NCBI RefSeq assembly: GCF_024296925.1
Contig: NZ_CP101125.1
Coordinates: forward strand, 3,412,501-3,476,500
From: Pseudomonas nunensis
GTDB lineage: Bacteria; Pseudomonadota; Gammaproteobacteria; Pseudomonadales; Pseudomonadaceae
Length of the DNA stretch: 64,000 nt
Reading direction: 5' to 3'
Shown: piece by piece, positions 17,057 through 25,312 of the stretch
Numbering within the stretch: position 1 is the first letter of the stretch
Layout of the letters: every line of letters starts with the position of its first letter
Notes under the pieces: generated by a model
Told to the model about the DNA's origin: nothing
What the model saw: only the letters and a program-made list of their open reading frames with translations
The model's database searches: none
Made by a program: the position numbers and the translations under genes

Positions 17057-17993
17057 CTGGCGCGCACGCTTTCTGGCCAGCGGCGACGATGCGGACTTAC
17101 CCATCGTCGACGCGCATCAGCACTATTTCGATATCAAGGCCCATTACTACCCTTGGCTCAACGACCGGCCATTGCGACCGTTTCGCTATGGCGATTACTC
17201 GTCGATCTGCCGCAACTTTCTGCCCCACGACTATCGTCGGCTGACCGGCCAGCATCGCATCGTGCAAACGGTGGTGATCGAGGGTGAATGGGACCCGGCG
17301 ACTCCGGCCGAAGAAGTGGGTTTTATCGAGTCGTTGGCGCAAGACGAACCGACCCTGGGAGCCATGGTCGGGCAGGCCTGGCTGGATCGCGAGGATGCGC
17401 CGAGCCTCTTGCGGGAGTACGGCAAACACCCGCTGGTGCGCGGCGTGCGCCACAAACCCACGGTCACCAGCCGTGAAGAATGGCGCGAAGATTTCGTGGC
17501 GCCGGGCTCCATGCGCGATCCCCGTTGGCGCGAAGGTTATGCCCGACTGGCCGAAAACGGCCTGCACTTCGAATTGCAGGCGCCGTGGTGGCATTTGCCG
17601 GAAGCGGCGGAGCTGGCCAGAGACTTTCCCGACGTGACCATCGTGGTCAATCACACGGCGCTGCCGGCGGATCGCTCGGCAGAGGGTTTAGCCGGTTGGC
17701 GCGACAACCTCGCGCTGCTGGCCCGCGAGCCAAACATCGCCCTGAAGATTTCCGGCATTTGTATCCCCGGCCAGGCATGGCCCATCGAGGCCAACCGCGT
17801 GGTGGTGAACGACGCGATTTCGATTGTCGGGGTCAGTCGCTGCGCATTTGCCAGCAACTACCCGGTCGATGGCGTGGTGAACAGCCTGAGCGAAGTGTTC
17901 GACGGTTTCAAAACCATCGTCAGGAATCGCCCCCGCGCCGAACGCCTTGCCCTGTTTCACGATAACGCCCGACGCATTTATCGGCTCACTTGA
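17049..17993 (+). CDS. amidohydrolase (COG3618, lactonase-like TIM barrel), second copy
   Basis: A 314-residue relative of the preceding protein. It keeps IVDAHQHYFDI, GVRHKPTV, VVNHTALPADR and FASNYPVDGV. The two copies share layout and many motifs but only moderate identity, so they are old paralogues, perhaps acting on two lactones or forming a hetero-oligomer. Both carry Asn in the C-terminal FASNYPV/FASNFPV motif. The start ATG 17049 lies inside the previous gene; the upstream extension of the frame to 16947 is not used because it runs through the first amidohydrolase. Confidence 0.88.
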   Translation: MDDWRARFLASGDDADLPIVDAHQHYFDIKAHYYPWLNDRPLRPFRYGDYSSICRNFLPHDYRRLTGQHRIVQTVVIEGEWDPATPAEEVGFIESLAQDEPTLGAMVGQAWLDREDAPSLLREYGKHPLVRGVRHKPTVTSREEWREDFVAPGSMRDPRWREGYARLAENGLHFELQAPWWHLPEAAELARDFPDVTIVVNHTALPADRSAEGLAGWRDNLALLAREPNIALKISGICIPGQAWPIEANRVVVNDAISIVGVSRCAFASNYPVDGVVNSLSEVFDGFKTIVRNRPRAERLALFHDNARRIYRLT

Positions 17994-18024
17994 TCCCTAT
18001 CTGAACAGCCCTTAAGGAGTTCCC

Positions 18025-19602
18025 ATGTTTGAAGTTTCAGGCCACAACTACATCGCCGGCACTCGCTCGGCACGCGGTTCGAACACCGTGCAAAGCCACG
18101 ACGCCAGCACCGGCGAAGCGCTGCCGTATCGGTTCCATCAGGCGACCGTGGAAGAAGTGAACGCGGCTGCCGAAGCAGCGGCCACGGCGTACCCGATCTT
18201 CCGTAATCTTTCAGCCGCCCGACGTGCCGAATTCCTTGATGCCATCGCCACTGAACTGGAGGCGCTGGACGATACCTTCATCGCCCTGGTCTGCCGCGAA
18301 ACCGCCCTGCCCGCCGGGCGCATTCAAGGTGAACGGGCGCGCACCAGCGGCCAGATGCGCCTGTTCGCCACAATGCTGCGCCGGGGTGATTTCTACGGTG
18401 CGCGCATCGACCGCGCACTGCCAGATCGCCAACCTTTGCCGCGCCCGGACCTGCGCCAGTACCGCACCGGCCTCGGCCCGGTCGCGGTGTTCGGCGCCAG
18501 CAACTTTCCGCTGGCCTTCTCCACCGCTGGCGGTGACACCGCGTCCGCCCTCGCCGCCGGTTGCCCGGTAGTGTTCAAGGCCCACAGCGGGCACATGGCG
18601 ACTGCCGATTACGTCGCCGATGCGATCACCCGTGCCGCGCGTAAAACCGGCGTGCCTGACGGCGTGTTCAGCATGCTCTACGGCAGCGTCGGCGAAGCGC
18701 TGGTCAAGCATCCGGCGATTCAAGCCGTAGGCTTTACCGGGTCGTTGCGCGGTGGCCGGGCCTTGTGTGACATGGCGGCGGCGCGGCCGCAGCCAATCCC
18801 GGTGTTCGCCGAGATGAGCAGCATCAACCCGGTGTTGCTGATGCCCGAAGCGCTCAAGGCCCGGGGCGAAAAAATCGCCAGCGAACTGGCGGCGTCCGTG
18901 GTGTTGGGCGCCGGGCAGTTCTGCACCAATCCCGGTTTGGTGCTGGGTATTCGCTCCCCAGAGTTCAGCGCTTTCCTCGAACGTTTTGGCGCGCTGATGG
19001 GCGAGCAAAACCCGCAGACGATGCTCAACACTGGCGCGTTGAAAAGCTACTGCCACGGTTTGGACAACCTGCATGCGCACTCTGGTATTACGCACCTGGC
19101 CGGCGCCGCGCAACAGGGCAATCAGGCACGGCCGCAACTGTTCAAGGCCGATGTCAGCTTGTTGATTAACGGTGATGAGTTGCTGCAAGAAGAGGTCTTC
19201 GGTCCGACTACCATCGTGGTCGAAGTCGCCGATCACGCCGAGTTGCTCCGGGCGCTTCACGGTTTACGCGGCCAGTTGACCGCGACCCTGATTGTCGAGG
19301 ATTCGGAACTCAACACTCTGGCCGAAGTGCTGGCCCTGCTGGAGCAGAAAGTCGGGCGCGTGCTGTTCAACGGTTATCCGACCGGCGTGGAAGTGAGCGA
19401 TGCGATGGTGCACGGCGGGCCGTATCCGGCGACCTCGGATGCGCGCGGTACGTCGGTCGGGACGCTGGCGATCGATCGTTTCCTGCGGCCGGTGTGCTAT
19501 CAGAACTGCCCGAACAGTTTGTTGCCCGAGGCCCTGAAAAACGCCAATCCGCTGGGCATCGCCCGACTGGTTGATGGGGCCAGCAGCCACGCTGCGTTGT
19601 AG
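18025..19602 (+). CDS. aldehyde dehydrogenase, 2-oxoglutarate-semialdehyde type
   Basis: A 525-residue NAD(P)-dependent aldehyde dehydrogenase of the longer subfamily that oxidises 2-oxoglutarate semialdehyde in sugar-acid and hydroxyproline breakdown. Active-site residues: Cys300 (GAGQFCTNPG), Glu263 (FAEMSSINP) and Asn160 (GASNFPLAF). AAGGAG stands ahead of ATG 18025, 31 bases after the amidohydrolase. Its presence suggests that the pathway passes through a semialdehyde, with 2-oxoglutarate or a similar acid as exit to central metabolism; this is inference from family. Confidence 0.9.
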   Translation: MFEVSGHNYIAGTRSARGSNTVQSHDASTGEALPYRFHQATVEEVNAAAEAAATAYPIFRNLSAARRAEFLDAIATELEALDDTFIALVCRETALPAGRIQGERARTSGQMRLFATMLRRGDFYGARIDRALPDRQPLPRPDLRQYRTGLGPVAVFGASNFPLAFSTAGGDTASALAAGCPVVFKAHSGHMATADYVADAITRAARKTGVPDGVFSMLYGSVGEALVKHPAIQAVGFTGSLRGGRALCDMAAARPQPIPVFAEMSSINPVLLMPEALKARGEKIASELAASVVLGAGQFCTNPGLVLGIRSPEFSAFLERFGALMGEQNPQTMLNTGALKSYCHGLDNLHAHSGITHLAGAAQQGNQARPQLFKADVSLLINGDELLQEEVFGPTTIVVEVADHAELLRALHGLRGQLTATLIVEDSELNTLAEVLALLEQKVGRVLFNGYPTGVEVSDAMVHGGPYPATSDARGTSVGTLAIDRFLRPVCYQNCPNSLLPEALKNANPLGIARLVDGASSHAAL

Positions 19603-19724
19603 GTCATTCAGGCCAAGCAACACCTAACAACCAAAAGCTACTCCAGCGCCTGTTGAAAAACAGGCGTCGGACACGCTCGTCCCAAAACCGCTGTAGCCAT
19701 AAAAACAACAACAGAGGAACACCG

Positions 19725-20297
19725 ATGAAAGTTCAACTTCACCCGACACTGCGCTTGTCCAAATTGATGTTGGCGCTCACCGCAGCCGTGCTGATCAATT
19801 CAAGCGTTTCCCCATTCGCGGTGGCAGAAACCGCACCCGCCGCGACGGCCGCGCCCATGCAATGTGCAACTGAAACTACACCGCGCTACACCAAAACCCC
19901 CACCGGTTATCTCATGGTCCTGCGCATGGGCGACAACGCCTTCAAGGAGCTGACCAAACTGGCCATCGCCGAGAAGATCCCGAGCGCTTCCATCAGCGGT
20001 ATCGGCTTCGGCAACGTGAAGTTCGGTTTCTGGAACAAGGATAAAAAAGATTTCGACGCCAAGATCTTCAGCAACGTCGAGATGGCCAGCATCACCGGCT
20101 CCGTGGCCTGGAAGAACGACCAGCCTTCGATCCATATGCACGGTGTCGCCGGTGACGCGACCTTTCAGGCCTATGGCGGCCACATCCTCGATTTCGACGT
20201 GACCACCGGTTCGATGGAAATCACCGTGATCGTGCACCAGCGTCGCCTGGAGCGCGGGATTGATCCGTGCATTGGCGCCAACGTCCTGGGTATCTGA
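19725..20297 (+). CDS. exported PCC/DUF296-domain protein
   Basis: 190 residues. An N-terminal signal peptide (hydrophobic LSKLMLALTAAVLINSSV, cleavage near AVAE) is followed by a PCC (plants and prokaryotes conserved, DUF296) domain: GYLMVLRMGDNAFKELTKLA, ISGIGFGNVKFGFW, and the GDATFQAYGGHI signature near residue 150, where GGH is the conserved core. PCC domains are best known fused to AT-hook DNA-binding proteins or as cytosolic proteins; export to the periplasm is unusual. ATG 19725 follows AGAGGA. It sits between the aldehyde dehydrogenase and an OprD-type porin. Function unknown. Confidence 0.85.
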   Translation: MKVQLHPTLRLSKLMLALTAAVLINSSVSPFAVAETAPAATAAPMQCATETTPRYTKTPTGYLMVLRMGDNAFKELTKLAIAEKIPSASISGIGFGNVKFGFWNKDKKDFDAKIFSNVEMASITGSVAWKNDQPSIHMHGVAGDATFQAYGGHILDFDVTTGSMEITVIVHQRRLERGIDPCIGANVLGI

Positions 20298-20308
20298 CGC
20301 AAGTTCCA

Positions 20309-20330
20309 GGCTCCCGCAACTGCGGGAGCC
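20309..20330 (+). terminator. strong stem-loop after the PCC-domain gene
   Basis: GGCTCCCGC AACT GCGGGAGCC forms a perfect 9-bp GC-rich stem with a 4-base loop, 12 bases after the stop. No T-run follows, so it may act as an mRNA-stabilising 3' structure between this gene and the porin. Confidence 0.55.
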
Positions 20331-20372
20331 ACCCTCCTGAATTCGAATTACAAAAAAATAGGGGCGATTTAG

Positions 20373-21680
20373 ATGAGCCACAAAAGCACGGCTGTAACCC
20401 TCGCACTGGGCGCCATTGCGCTCAGCACCCAGGCACACGCGGACTTCCTGAGCGATAGCAAAGCAACCCTGAGCCTGCGCAACTTCTACTTTAATAACGA
20501 CAACCGCGATGGCACCGCCACGCCTTCGAAAACCGAAGAATGGGCGCAGGGTTTTATGCTGGATTACAAGTCGGGCTACACCGATGGCGTGGTGGGTTTT
20601 GGCGTTGATGCGTTGGGTTTGATGGGCGTTACGCTGGACAGCGGCAAGGGCCGGCATGTGGGCAGTTCGATGATTCCTTCGGACACCGATAACAGCGCGG
20701 TCGATCAGTGGAGCCGGTTGGGGTTGACCGGCAAGGTCAAGGTATCGAAAACCGAACTGCGCCTGGGCACGTTGATGCCCAAGCTGCCGATCCTGGTATC
20801 CAACGACGGCCGCCTGCTGCCCCAGACCTTTGAAGGTGGCCAGATCACTTCGGGGGAGTTCAAGGACCTGACCTTCACCGGTGGTCGAATCGAACACGCG
20901 ACAGGCCGGGGTTCAAGCGATCAGACCGGATTGGCGGCCACGGGCGGTACGCGGGAAAGCAATGCGTTCGACTTTGCCGGCGGCGACTGGAAAGTCACCA
21001 AGGACCTGACCGCGCAGTACTACTACGCCAACCTCGACAACTACTACACCCAGCAGTTTTTCGGCCTGATCCACACATTGGCGATTTCGGAAGGTCAATC
21101 CCTGAAAACTGACTTGCGCTACTTCAAGACCGACTCGTCCGGGGCCAACAGCTCGGGCACCTCGGGCTACAAGATCAGTGGCTACACCGAGGGTGGTGAT
21201 GGCGAGATCGACAACAAAACCTGGAGCGCGGCGCTGATCTACAGCCTGGGCGGCCATGCAGTGACCGCCGGTTATCAAAGCGTGTCGAGCGGCAGTGGTT
21301 TCACTCAGCTCAACCAAGGCACCTTGCCGGACAAAGGTGCTGCCGGGGTCAGTCTTTATTTGTATACCGATCGCCTGATCCAGACGTTTACCCGCGCGGG
21401 TGAGCGCACGTCATTCGGGCAATACGCGTATGACTTTGCGGCGCTGGGGGTGCCGGGGTTGAAAGCGTCAGTCATGTACCTGAGCGGGGACAACATCAAG
21501 ACGGTTTCTGGCGACAACCAAAAGGAATGGGAACGGGATATCAGCCTGGATTACGTCCTGCAGTCCGGCGCGCTGAAAGGCGTCGGGTTTGGCTGGCGTA
21601 ACGGCAAGTCGAACAGCGAAGCGTCCCGAAACCAGGACCAGAACCGGCTGATCGTGAGCTACAGCATCCCGCTTCTATAG
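20373..21680 (+). CDS. OprD-family outer membrane porin
   Basis: A 435-residue substrate-specific porin. Signal peptide about residues 1-24 (cleavage near AHA|DF), then the OprD opening with LSLRNFYFNNDNRDG and KTEEWAQGFMLDYKSGYTDG, the ELRLGTLMPKLPIL constriction-loop strand, and a C-terminal beta-strand ending in leucine (LIVSYSIPLL). OprD proteins admit small acids or amino acids. Here it closes the TRAP/CoA-transferase cluster and probably lets the same substrate into the periplasm. The stop codon TAG is the first part of the following REP unit. Confidence 0.94.
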   Translation: MSHKSTAVTLALGAIALSTQAHADFLSDSKATLSLRNFYFNNDNRDGTATPSKTEEWAQGFMLDYKSGYTDGVVGFGVDALGLMGVTLDSGKGRHVGSSMIPSDTDNSAVDQWSRLGLTGKVKVSKTELRLGTLMPKLPILVSNDGRLLPQTFEGGQITSGEFKDLTFTGGRIEHATGRGSSDQTGLAATGGTRESNAFDFAGGDWKVTKDLTAQYYYANLDNYYTQQFFGLIHTLAISEGQSLKTDLRYFKTDSSGANSSGTSGYKISGYTEGGDGEIDNKTWSAALIYSLGGHAVTAGYQSVSSGSGFTQLNQGTLPDKGAAGVSLYLYTDRLIQTFTRAGERTSFGQYAYDFAALGVPGLKASVMYLSGDNIKTVSGDNQKEWERDISLDYVLQSGALKGVGFGWRNGKSNSEASRNQDQNRLIVSYSIPLL

Positions 21681-21767
21681 GAGCAAAGCTTGCTCGCGAA
21701 GGCGTCTGTACATCCAACATCTTCGCTGCTAGTTACACCGCTTTCGCGGGCAAGCCTCGCTCCTACA
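21678..21767. repeat. REPIN, TAGGAGCAAAGC variant, overlapping the porin stop codon
   Basis: Left unit TAGGAGCAAAGCTTGCTCGC starts at the TAG stop; right unit is a GCGGGCAAGCCTCGCTCCTA type, so the two halves come from different REP subtypes. Confidence 0.8.
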
Positions 21768-21810
21768 ATTGATATGGGTTGCACCGGGTATTTGTGAACA
21801 ACCCACCCCC

Positions 21811-21902
21811 CTGTCGGAGCGAGGCTTGCCCGCGAAGAGGCCATCACATCCACCATCCTCATCGCCTGACACACCGCCCTCGCGAGCAAGCTCGCTCCCA
21901 CA
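21811..21902. repeat. REPIN, mixed subtype
   Basis: Left unit GTCGGAGCGAGGCTTGCCCG, right unit GCGAGCAAGCTCGCTCCCAC. Second of three REP pairs in the 360-base gap after the porin; nothing else is visible in the gap. Confidence 0.8.
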
Positions 21903-21948
21903 TTGGAGCTCGGGTGGATGCAGGATCTGTGATCAAACCCAATCCCCC

Positions 21949-22021
21949 TGTGGGAGCGGGCTTGCTCGCGAAGGCGTCGTGTAAGGCAACATCGATGTCG
22001 ACTGTTACTCCGCCTTCGCGA
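21949..22021. repeat. left part of a REP pair interrupted by IS481 copy 2
   Basis: Starts GTGGGAGCGGGCTTGCTC and runs to CGCCTTCGCGA, where the insertion begins; the remainder is at 23303-23322. CGA is duplicated (22019-22021 and 23303-23305). Confidence 0.85.
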
Positions 22022-23302
22022 TGTAGAAACGGACACATCCTTTACGATTGAAACCGGGGACGTCCTTTACGTTTCTGCTGGCTTGAAAGGCGGGTTTCGC
22101 CGCTTTTCAGCCTGCCTAAAAGGTAGTTACAAAGGTAAATATCCCACACATCATCGTCCACTTCCTTGAGCCCTAACGCCTCACCTGCCAGGGATTCACT
22201 GACGAAAATCATCTTACCTTTCCATTTCATCGACCCATTCTGCCTGACCATGCGGATCGTCATGTCCGAAGCGTAAACGGCCTCGGGCACGTGTCCGTCG
22301 TACTGCCGTTGAGATGGCTCGTAGAGGGCCGCAGGAACTTTCATCTCTAAAGCCTTGTGTGGTCTTACGAAATTGAACTCCTGTCGAAACTGTTCGAATG
22401 CCAACTGTTGCTCCACCAGATTACGTTCCGGTGCGTGAAGCAATGCAGCCTTGAGCGTTCGGTGCATGCGTTCATGACGGCCATTCTGGTCAGGGCGCCC
22501 CGGCTGGATTCTCTCCGGATAGATCCCTAGTCGTATCCACCACGCCGCCAGACTGGATATGCGTGAAATACCGGTGGAGGCAAAGGGGGAGCCATTATCT
22601 GTGCGGATTACGTCAGGCAAACCGAACTCTCGAAATGCCCAGTCAAATCCTTCGCGGGCACCGGCAACGCTACTCTGAGCCCTGCACAGCAATAAAAATC
22701 GGCTGACATGATCGGTAATGGTCAGTGGGTAACAACGTTGGCCGTTCTGAAGTGCGAAGTCTCCTTTGAAGTCCGCAGCCCATGTCTGATTAGGCGCAGT
22801 GGCATCGCGCAGCGGATTTTTCCCTGCTGGCGGACGATTGAGAAAGCGGCGTTTCTGCACCAGGCCTGCTCGTTTAAGCCACTCGCCTGCCGTGCTGACA
22901 GCTGGCCAAGACAACTCTGGGTGATCGATCCTGAGGTTATGCACCAGCTTCTCAGGCCCCCAACTGTGGTGCTCGCGCTTGTACGCGATTAGCAACTCAA
23001 GCACCTCGTCGCTGATTTTGAAGGGGCTCGTATGCGGGCGCCGTGACAACTCCTTTAACCCATCAACGCCATGTGCCTCGTAGCGTGCAAGCCATTTGTC
23101 CAACGTAGGCCGGCTGAGCCCGTAGTGACGGGCCAGCTCGATTTTTGAGTAGCTGCCTTGCAGCCAGTCGCCTATGAGTTTGATTCGTTGATCCATCGGG
23201 GACTCTCGATTCCAGGGCATGGTCAGGCACCTCCTGACCGTATTTCACACCTGTAAAGGATGTCTCCGGTTTAAAACGTAAAGGATGTCTCCGGTTTCTA
23301 CC
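22022..23302 (-). mobile_element. IS481-family insertion sequence, copy 2 (1281 bp)
   Basis: Reverse-complement counterpart of the element at 4348-5628, with the same ends and the same duplicated inner end motifs. The only difference noticed is at 23241 (A in element orientation instead of C). It is inserted in the right-hand REP unit, but at the same base of the REP sequence and in the same orientation relative to that unit as copy 1. Confidence 0.93.
22042..23220 (-). CDS. IS481-family transposase (copy 2)
   Basis: Identical in protein sequence (392 residues) to the product of 4430-5608, with the same N-terminal HTH, DDE core and AGGAGG ribosome site. Because it lies on the opposite strand, the two copies form 1.28-kb inverted repeats around a 16.4-kb segment. 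Confidence 0.95.
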   Translation of the reverse strand: MPWNRESPMDQRIKLIGDWLQGSYSKIELARHYGLSRPTLDKWLARYEAHGVDGLKELSRRPHTSPFKISDEVLELLIAYKREHHSWGPEKLVHNLRIDHPELSWPAVSTAGEWLKRAGLVQKRRFLNRPPAGKNPLRDATAPNQTWAADFKGDFALQNGQRCYPLTITDHVSRFLLLCRAQSSVAGAREGFDWAFREFGLPDVIRTDNGSPFASTGISRISSLAAWWIRLGIYPERIQPGRPDQNGRHERMHRTLKAALLHAPERNLVEQQLAFEQFRQEFNFVRPHKALEMKVPAALYEPSQRQYDGHVPEAVYASDMTIRMVRQNGSMKWKGKMIFVSESLAGEALGLKEVDDDVWDIYLCNYLLGRLKSGETRLSSQQKRKGRPRFQS

Positions 23303-23322
23303 CGAGCAAGCCCGCTCCCACA
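23303..23322. repeat. right part of the REP pair split by IS481 copy 2
   Basis: CGAGCAAGCCCGCTCCCACA, completing the pair that begins at 21949. It lies 22 bases from the 3' end of the PLP-enzyme gene. Confidence 0.85.
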
Positions 23323-23344
23323 GGGTTTCGTGGTGGCTGCTTGT

Positions 23345-24283
23345 TCAGTTTGGTCTTTTTTCCGTACTGCCCGATGTACGCGCCCACCCCGCCACCAATT
23401 GCGCGGTGATGCTGACCCCGCCGCACACGATGATTACCACGTCATGAGCCTCGGCAATCGCTGGGTGATCGAGGTACGCCACCGCCAGTGACACGCCGCA
23501 CGCCGGTTCGACCAACTGGCGCAGGTCGCTGGCGTAACGGACCACGCCCATGATCGCTTCGTCGTCGCTGAGCACTACGCATTCGTGGGGGAAGTCGCGA
23601 ATGTGCTCCACCGGCCACGCCGCCACCTGGGCCGCGCCGAGCGAGGTGGCCACCGTGCTGATCCGCGCCAACCGCACCGGGCGTCCGGCTTCGACGGCAG
23701 CGGCAAACGACGCAGCACCTTCGGTTTCGCAGGCGACGATCCGGCAATCCATGCGTTTGTGGCGGATCAATCCAGTGAGGATCCCCGCCAGCAAACCACC
23801 GCCGCCGACCGACGTCACCACCACGTCGACCTCAGGGCAATCCTCAAGAATTTCATCAATCATCGTGCTGTGGCCTTCCCAGAGAACAGGATGATCAAAC
23901 GCCGGCACATATTCAGTGTTGGCCCCCCGAGCCAGTTCCTTGGCCCGTTGATTGGCTTCGTCCCAGATTTTGCCGTGAACGAGCACCTCGGCCCCAGTCT
24001 TGCTGATCCGCACGCGGGTGCTTTCAGGCGTGGTGTTGGGCACGACGATGCAGGCTTTCAAGCCCAGACGAGCGGCGGCCACAGCAGTGGCGAACCCGGC
24101 ATTGCCGCCGGACGGACACACCACTTTGCGTTTGCCCTGGGCCGCAGCCTGGCTGCACAAAAGTCCCATGCCGCGCAGTTTGAACGAACCGCTGGGTTGC
24201 AGGTTTTCCAGCTTGAGCCAGATGCGCCGGGTGGGCGTGGACAGGGTCGGGTGCAGAATCAGCGGTGTTCGGATGTGCAGCAT
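23345..24283 (-). CDS. PLP-dependent serine/threonine dehydratase-like lyase
   Basis: A 312-residue fold-type II PLP enzyme. The lysine expected to bind PLP is Lys35 (PSGSFKLRGMG); the phosphate and carboxylate loops are PSGGNAGFA (about 58) and SVGGGGLLAG (about 158). The overall pattern is that of L-serine/L-threonine deaminases of the shorter, regulatory-domain-free type, producing pyruvate or 2-oxobutyrate and ammonia. Its promoter gap of 112 bases follows an SDR gene on the same strand. Family is firm, substrate uncertain. Confidence 0.88.
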   Translation of the reverse strand: MLHIRTPLILHPTLSTPTRRIWLKLENLQPSGSFKLRGMGLLCSQAAAQGKRKVVCPSGGNAGFATAVAAARLGLKACIVVPNTTPESTRVRISKTGAEVLVHGKIWDEANQRAKELARGANTEYVPAFDHPVLWEGHSTMIDEILEDCPEVDVVVTSVGGGGLLAGILTGLIRHKRMDCRIVACETEGAASFAAAVEAGRPVRLARISTVATSLGAAQVAAWPVEHIRDFPHECVVLSDDEAIMGVVRYASDLRQLVEPACGVSLAVAYLDHPAIAEAHDVVIIVCGGVSITAQLVAGWARTSGSTEKRPN

Positions 24284-24395
24284 CGAGGGCTCCTGGCAAC
24301 ACCCCGAGCCCGTCGAAATCCTTCAACGAGCCCGGGATGAAAAGGTGAATGGGCCTTATCCAAGCTTAGTTCACCCCTGCCCCTGCCCGACCTTT

Positions 24396-25187
24396 TCAAC
24401 GATAACGCGGTGCCGCCGTGGAATGCCCGAACAGCCCCGACAGCGCCCGGCGTTGAGCCTCGTAAGCGTCCCATTTGTCGCCTTCGTGCAGGCTCGGAAT
24501 CGTCACCACTTCGCCCTGGGCCAGCCCGGCCAGCGCAGCATCGACCATGTCCTGGGCCGACATCACGATCTCTTGCGGCAGGTTTTCCACCGGGTTGCCG
24601 GCCTCGCTCCAGAAGTCGGTGGCGGTGGCGCCGGGTAACACGGCCTGGATGCGAACGCCCTTGTCGGCCAATTCATGATGCATCGACTGGCTCAAGCCGA
24701 GCACAAAGGCCTTGGTCCCGCCGTACACGCCGTTGAGGATTTCCGGGCCGATGGCGACGATCGAGGAAATATTGATCACGGTCCCGGCGCCTCGGGCGAC
24801 GAAACCCGGCACCACGGCGTAGGCCAAACGCATCAGCGCGGTGACGTTGAGGGTGATCATGTCTTCCATCTCATCCACCGGGCTGCCCAGCAGCGGCATG
24901 ACCCCGCCGACCCCGGCGTTGTTGACCAGCAAGGTGATGCTGGCGTCGGTGCGCAGGATGTTTTCGACCCGCAGCAGGTCGGCCTTGTCTTTGAGGTCGG
25001 CGGCGACCACTTCCACGGCGCGCCCGGTTTCATTGCTCAAGTGGTTGGCCAAGGCGTTTAATTTGCTTTGGCTGCGGGCGACCAAAATCAGGTCGTAGCC
25101 TTGCCGGGCGAGACGGTCGGCGTAGACCGCGCCGATGCCGGAAGATGCGCCAGTGATCAGGGCGGTGCCTTTGGATGAAAGTGCCAT
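24396..25187 (-). CDS. short-chain dehydrogenase/reductase (SDR)
   Basis: A 263-residue classical SDR: cofactor motif TGASSGIGAVYADRLA (13-28), NNAGVGG (about 87), and the catalytic set in INISS plus YGGTKAF (Tyr and Lys about 153-157). The C-terminus has no extra domain. It is divergent from the GlxA regulator at 25313 with a 125-base gap, so it is a likely target of that regulator. A GAAGGA ribosome site precedes the start. Substrate unknown. Confidence 0.92.
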   Translation of the reverse strand: MALSSKGTALITGASSGIGAVYADRLARQGYDLILVARSQSKLNALANHLSNETGRAVEVVAADLKDKADLLRVENILRTDASITLLVNNAGVGGVMPLLGSPVDEMEDMITLNVTALMRLAYAVVPGFVARGAGTVINISSIVAIGPEILNGVYGGTKAFVLGLSQSMHHELADKGVRIQAVLPGATATDFWSEAGNPVENLPQEIVMSAQDMVDAALAGLAQGEVVTIPSLHEGDKWDAYEAQRRALSGLFGHSTAAPRYR

Positions 25188-25312
25188 GTCGCGTTTCCTT
25201 CACAATGAGGGCGATAAGCTCGCCGGGTGTGAACAGTTATAAAGCGACTGACACGAGTCTCAAATGACGTTTAAAGTACGTTTTCGGGACATGACCTTTT
25301 GAGGACACAAAA

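Noticed and set aside
4348..23302. Composite transposon carrying the catabolic cluster
   Set aside because: Each IS copy has its own TCG target duplication in its own intact REP pair, and base composition inside is like the rest, so the two inserted separately.
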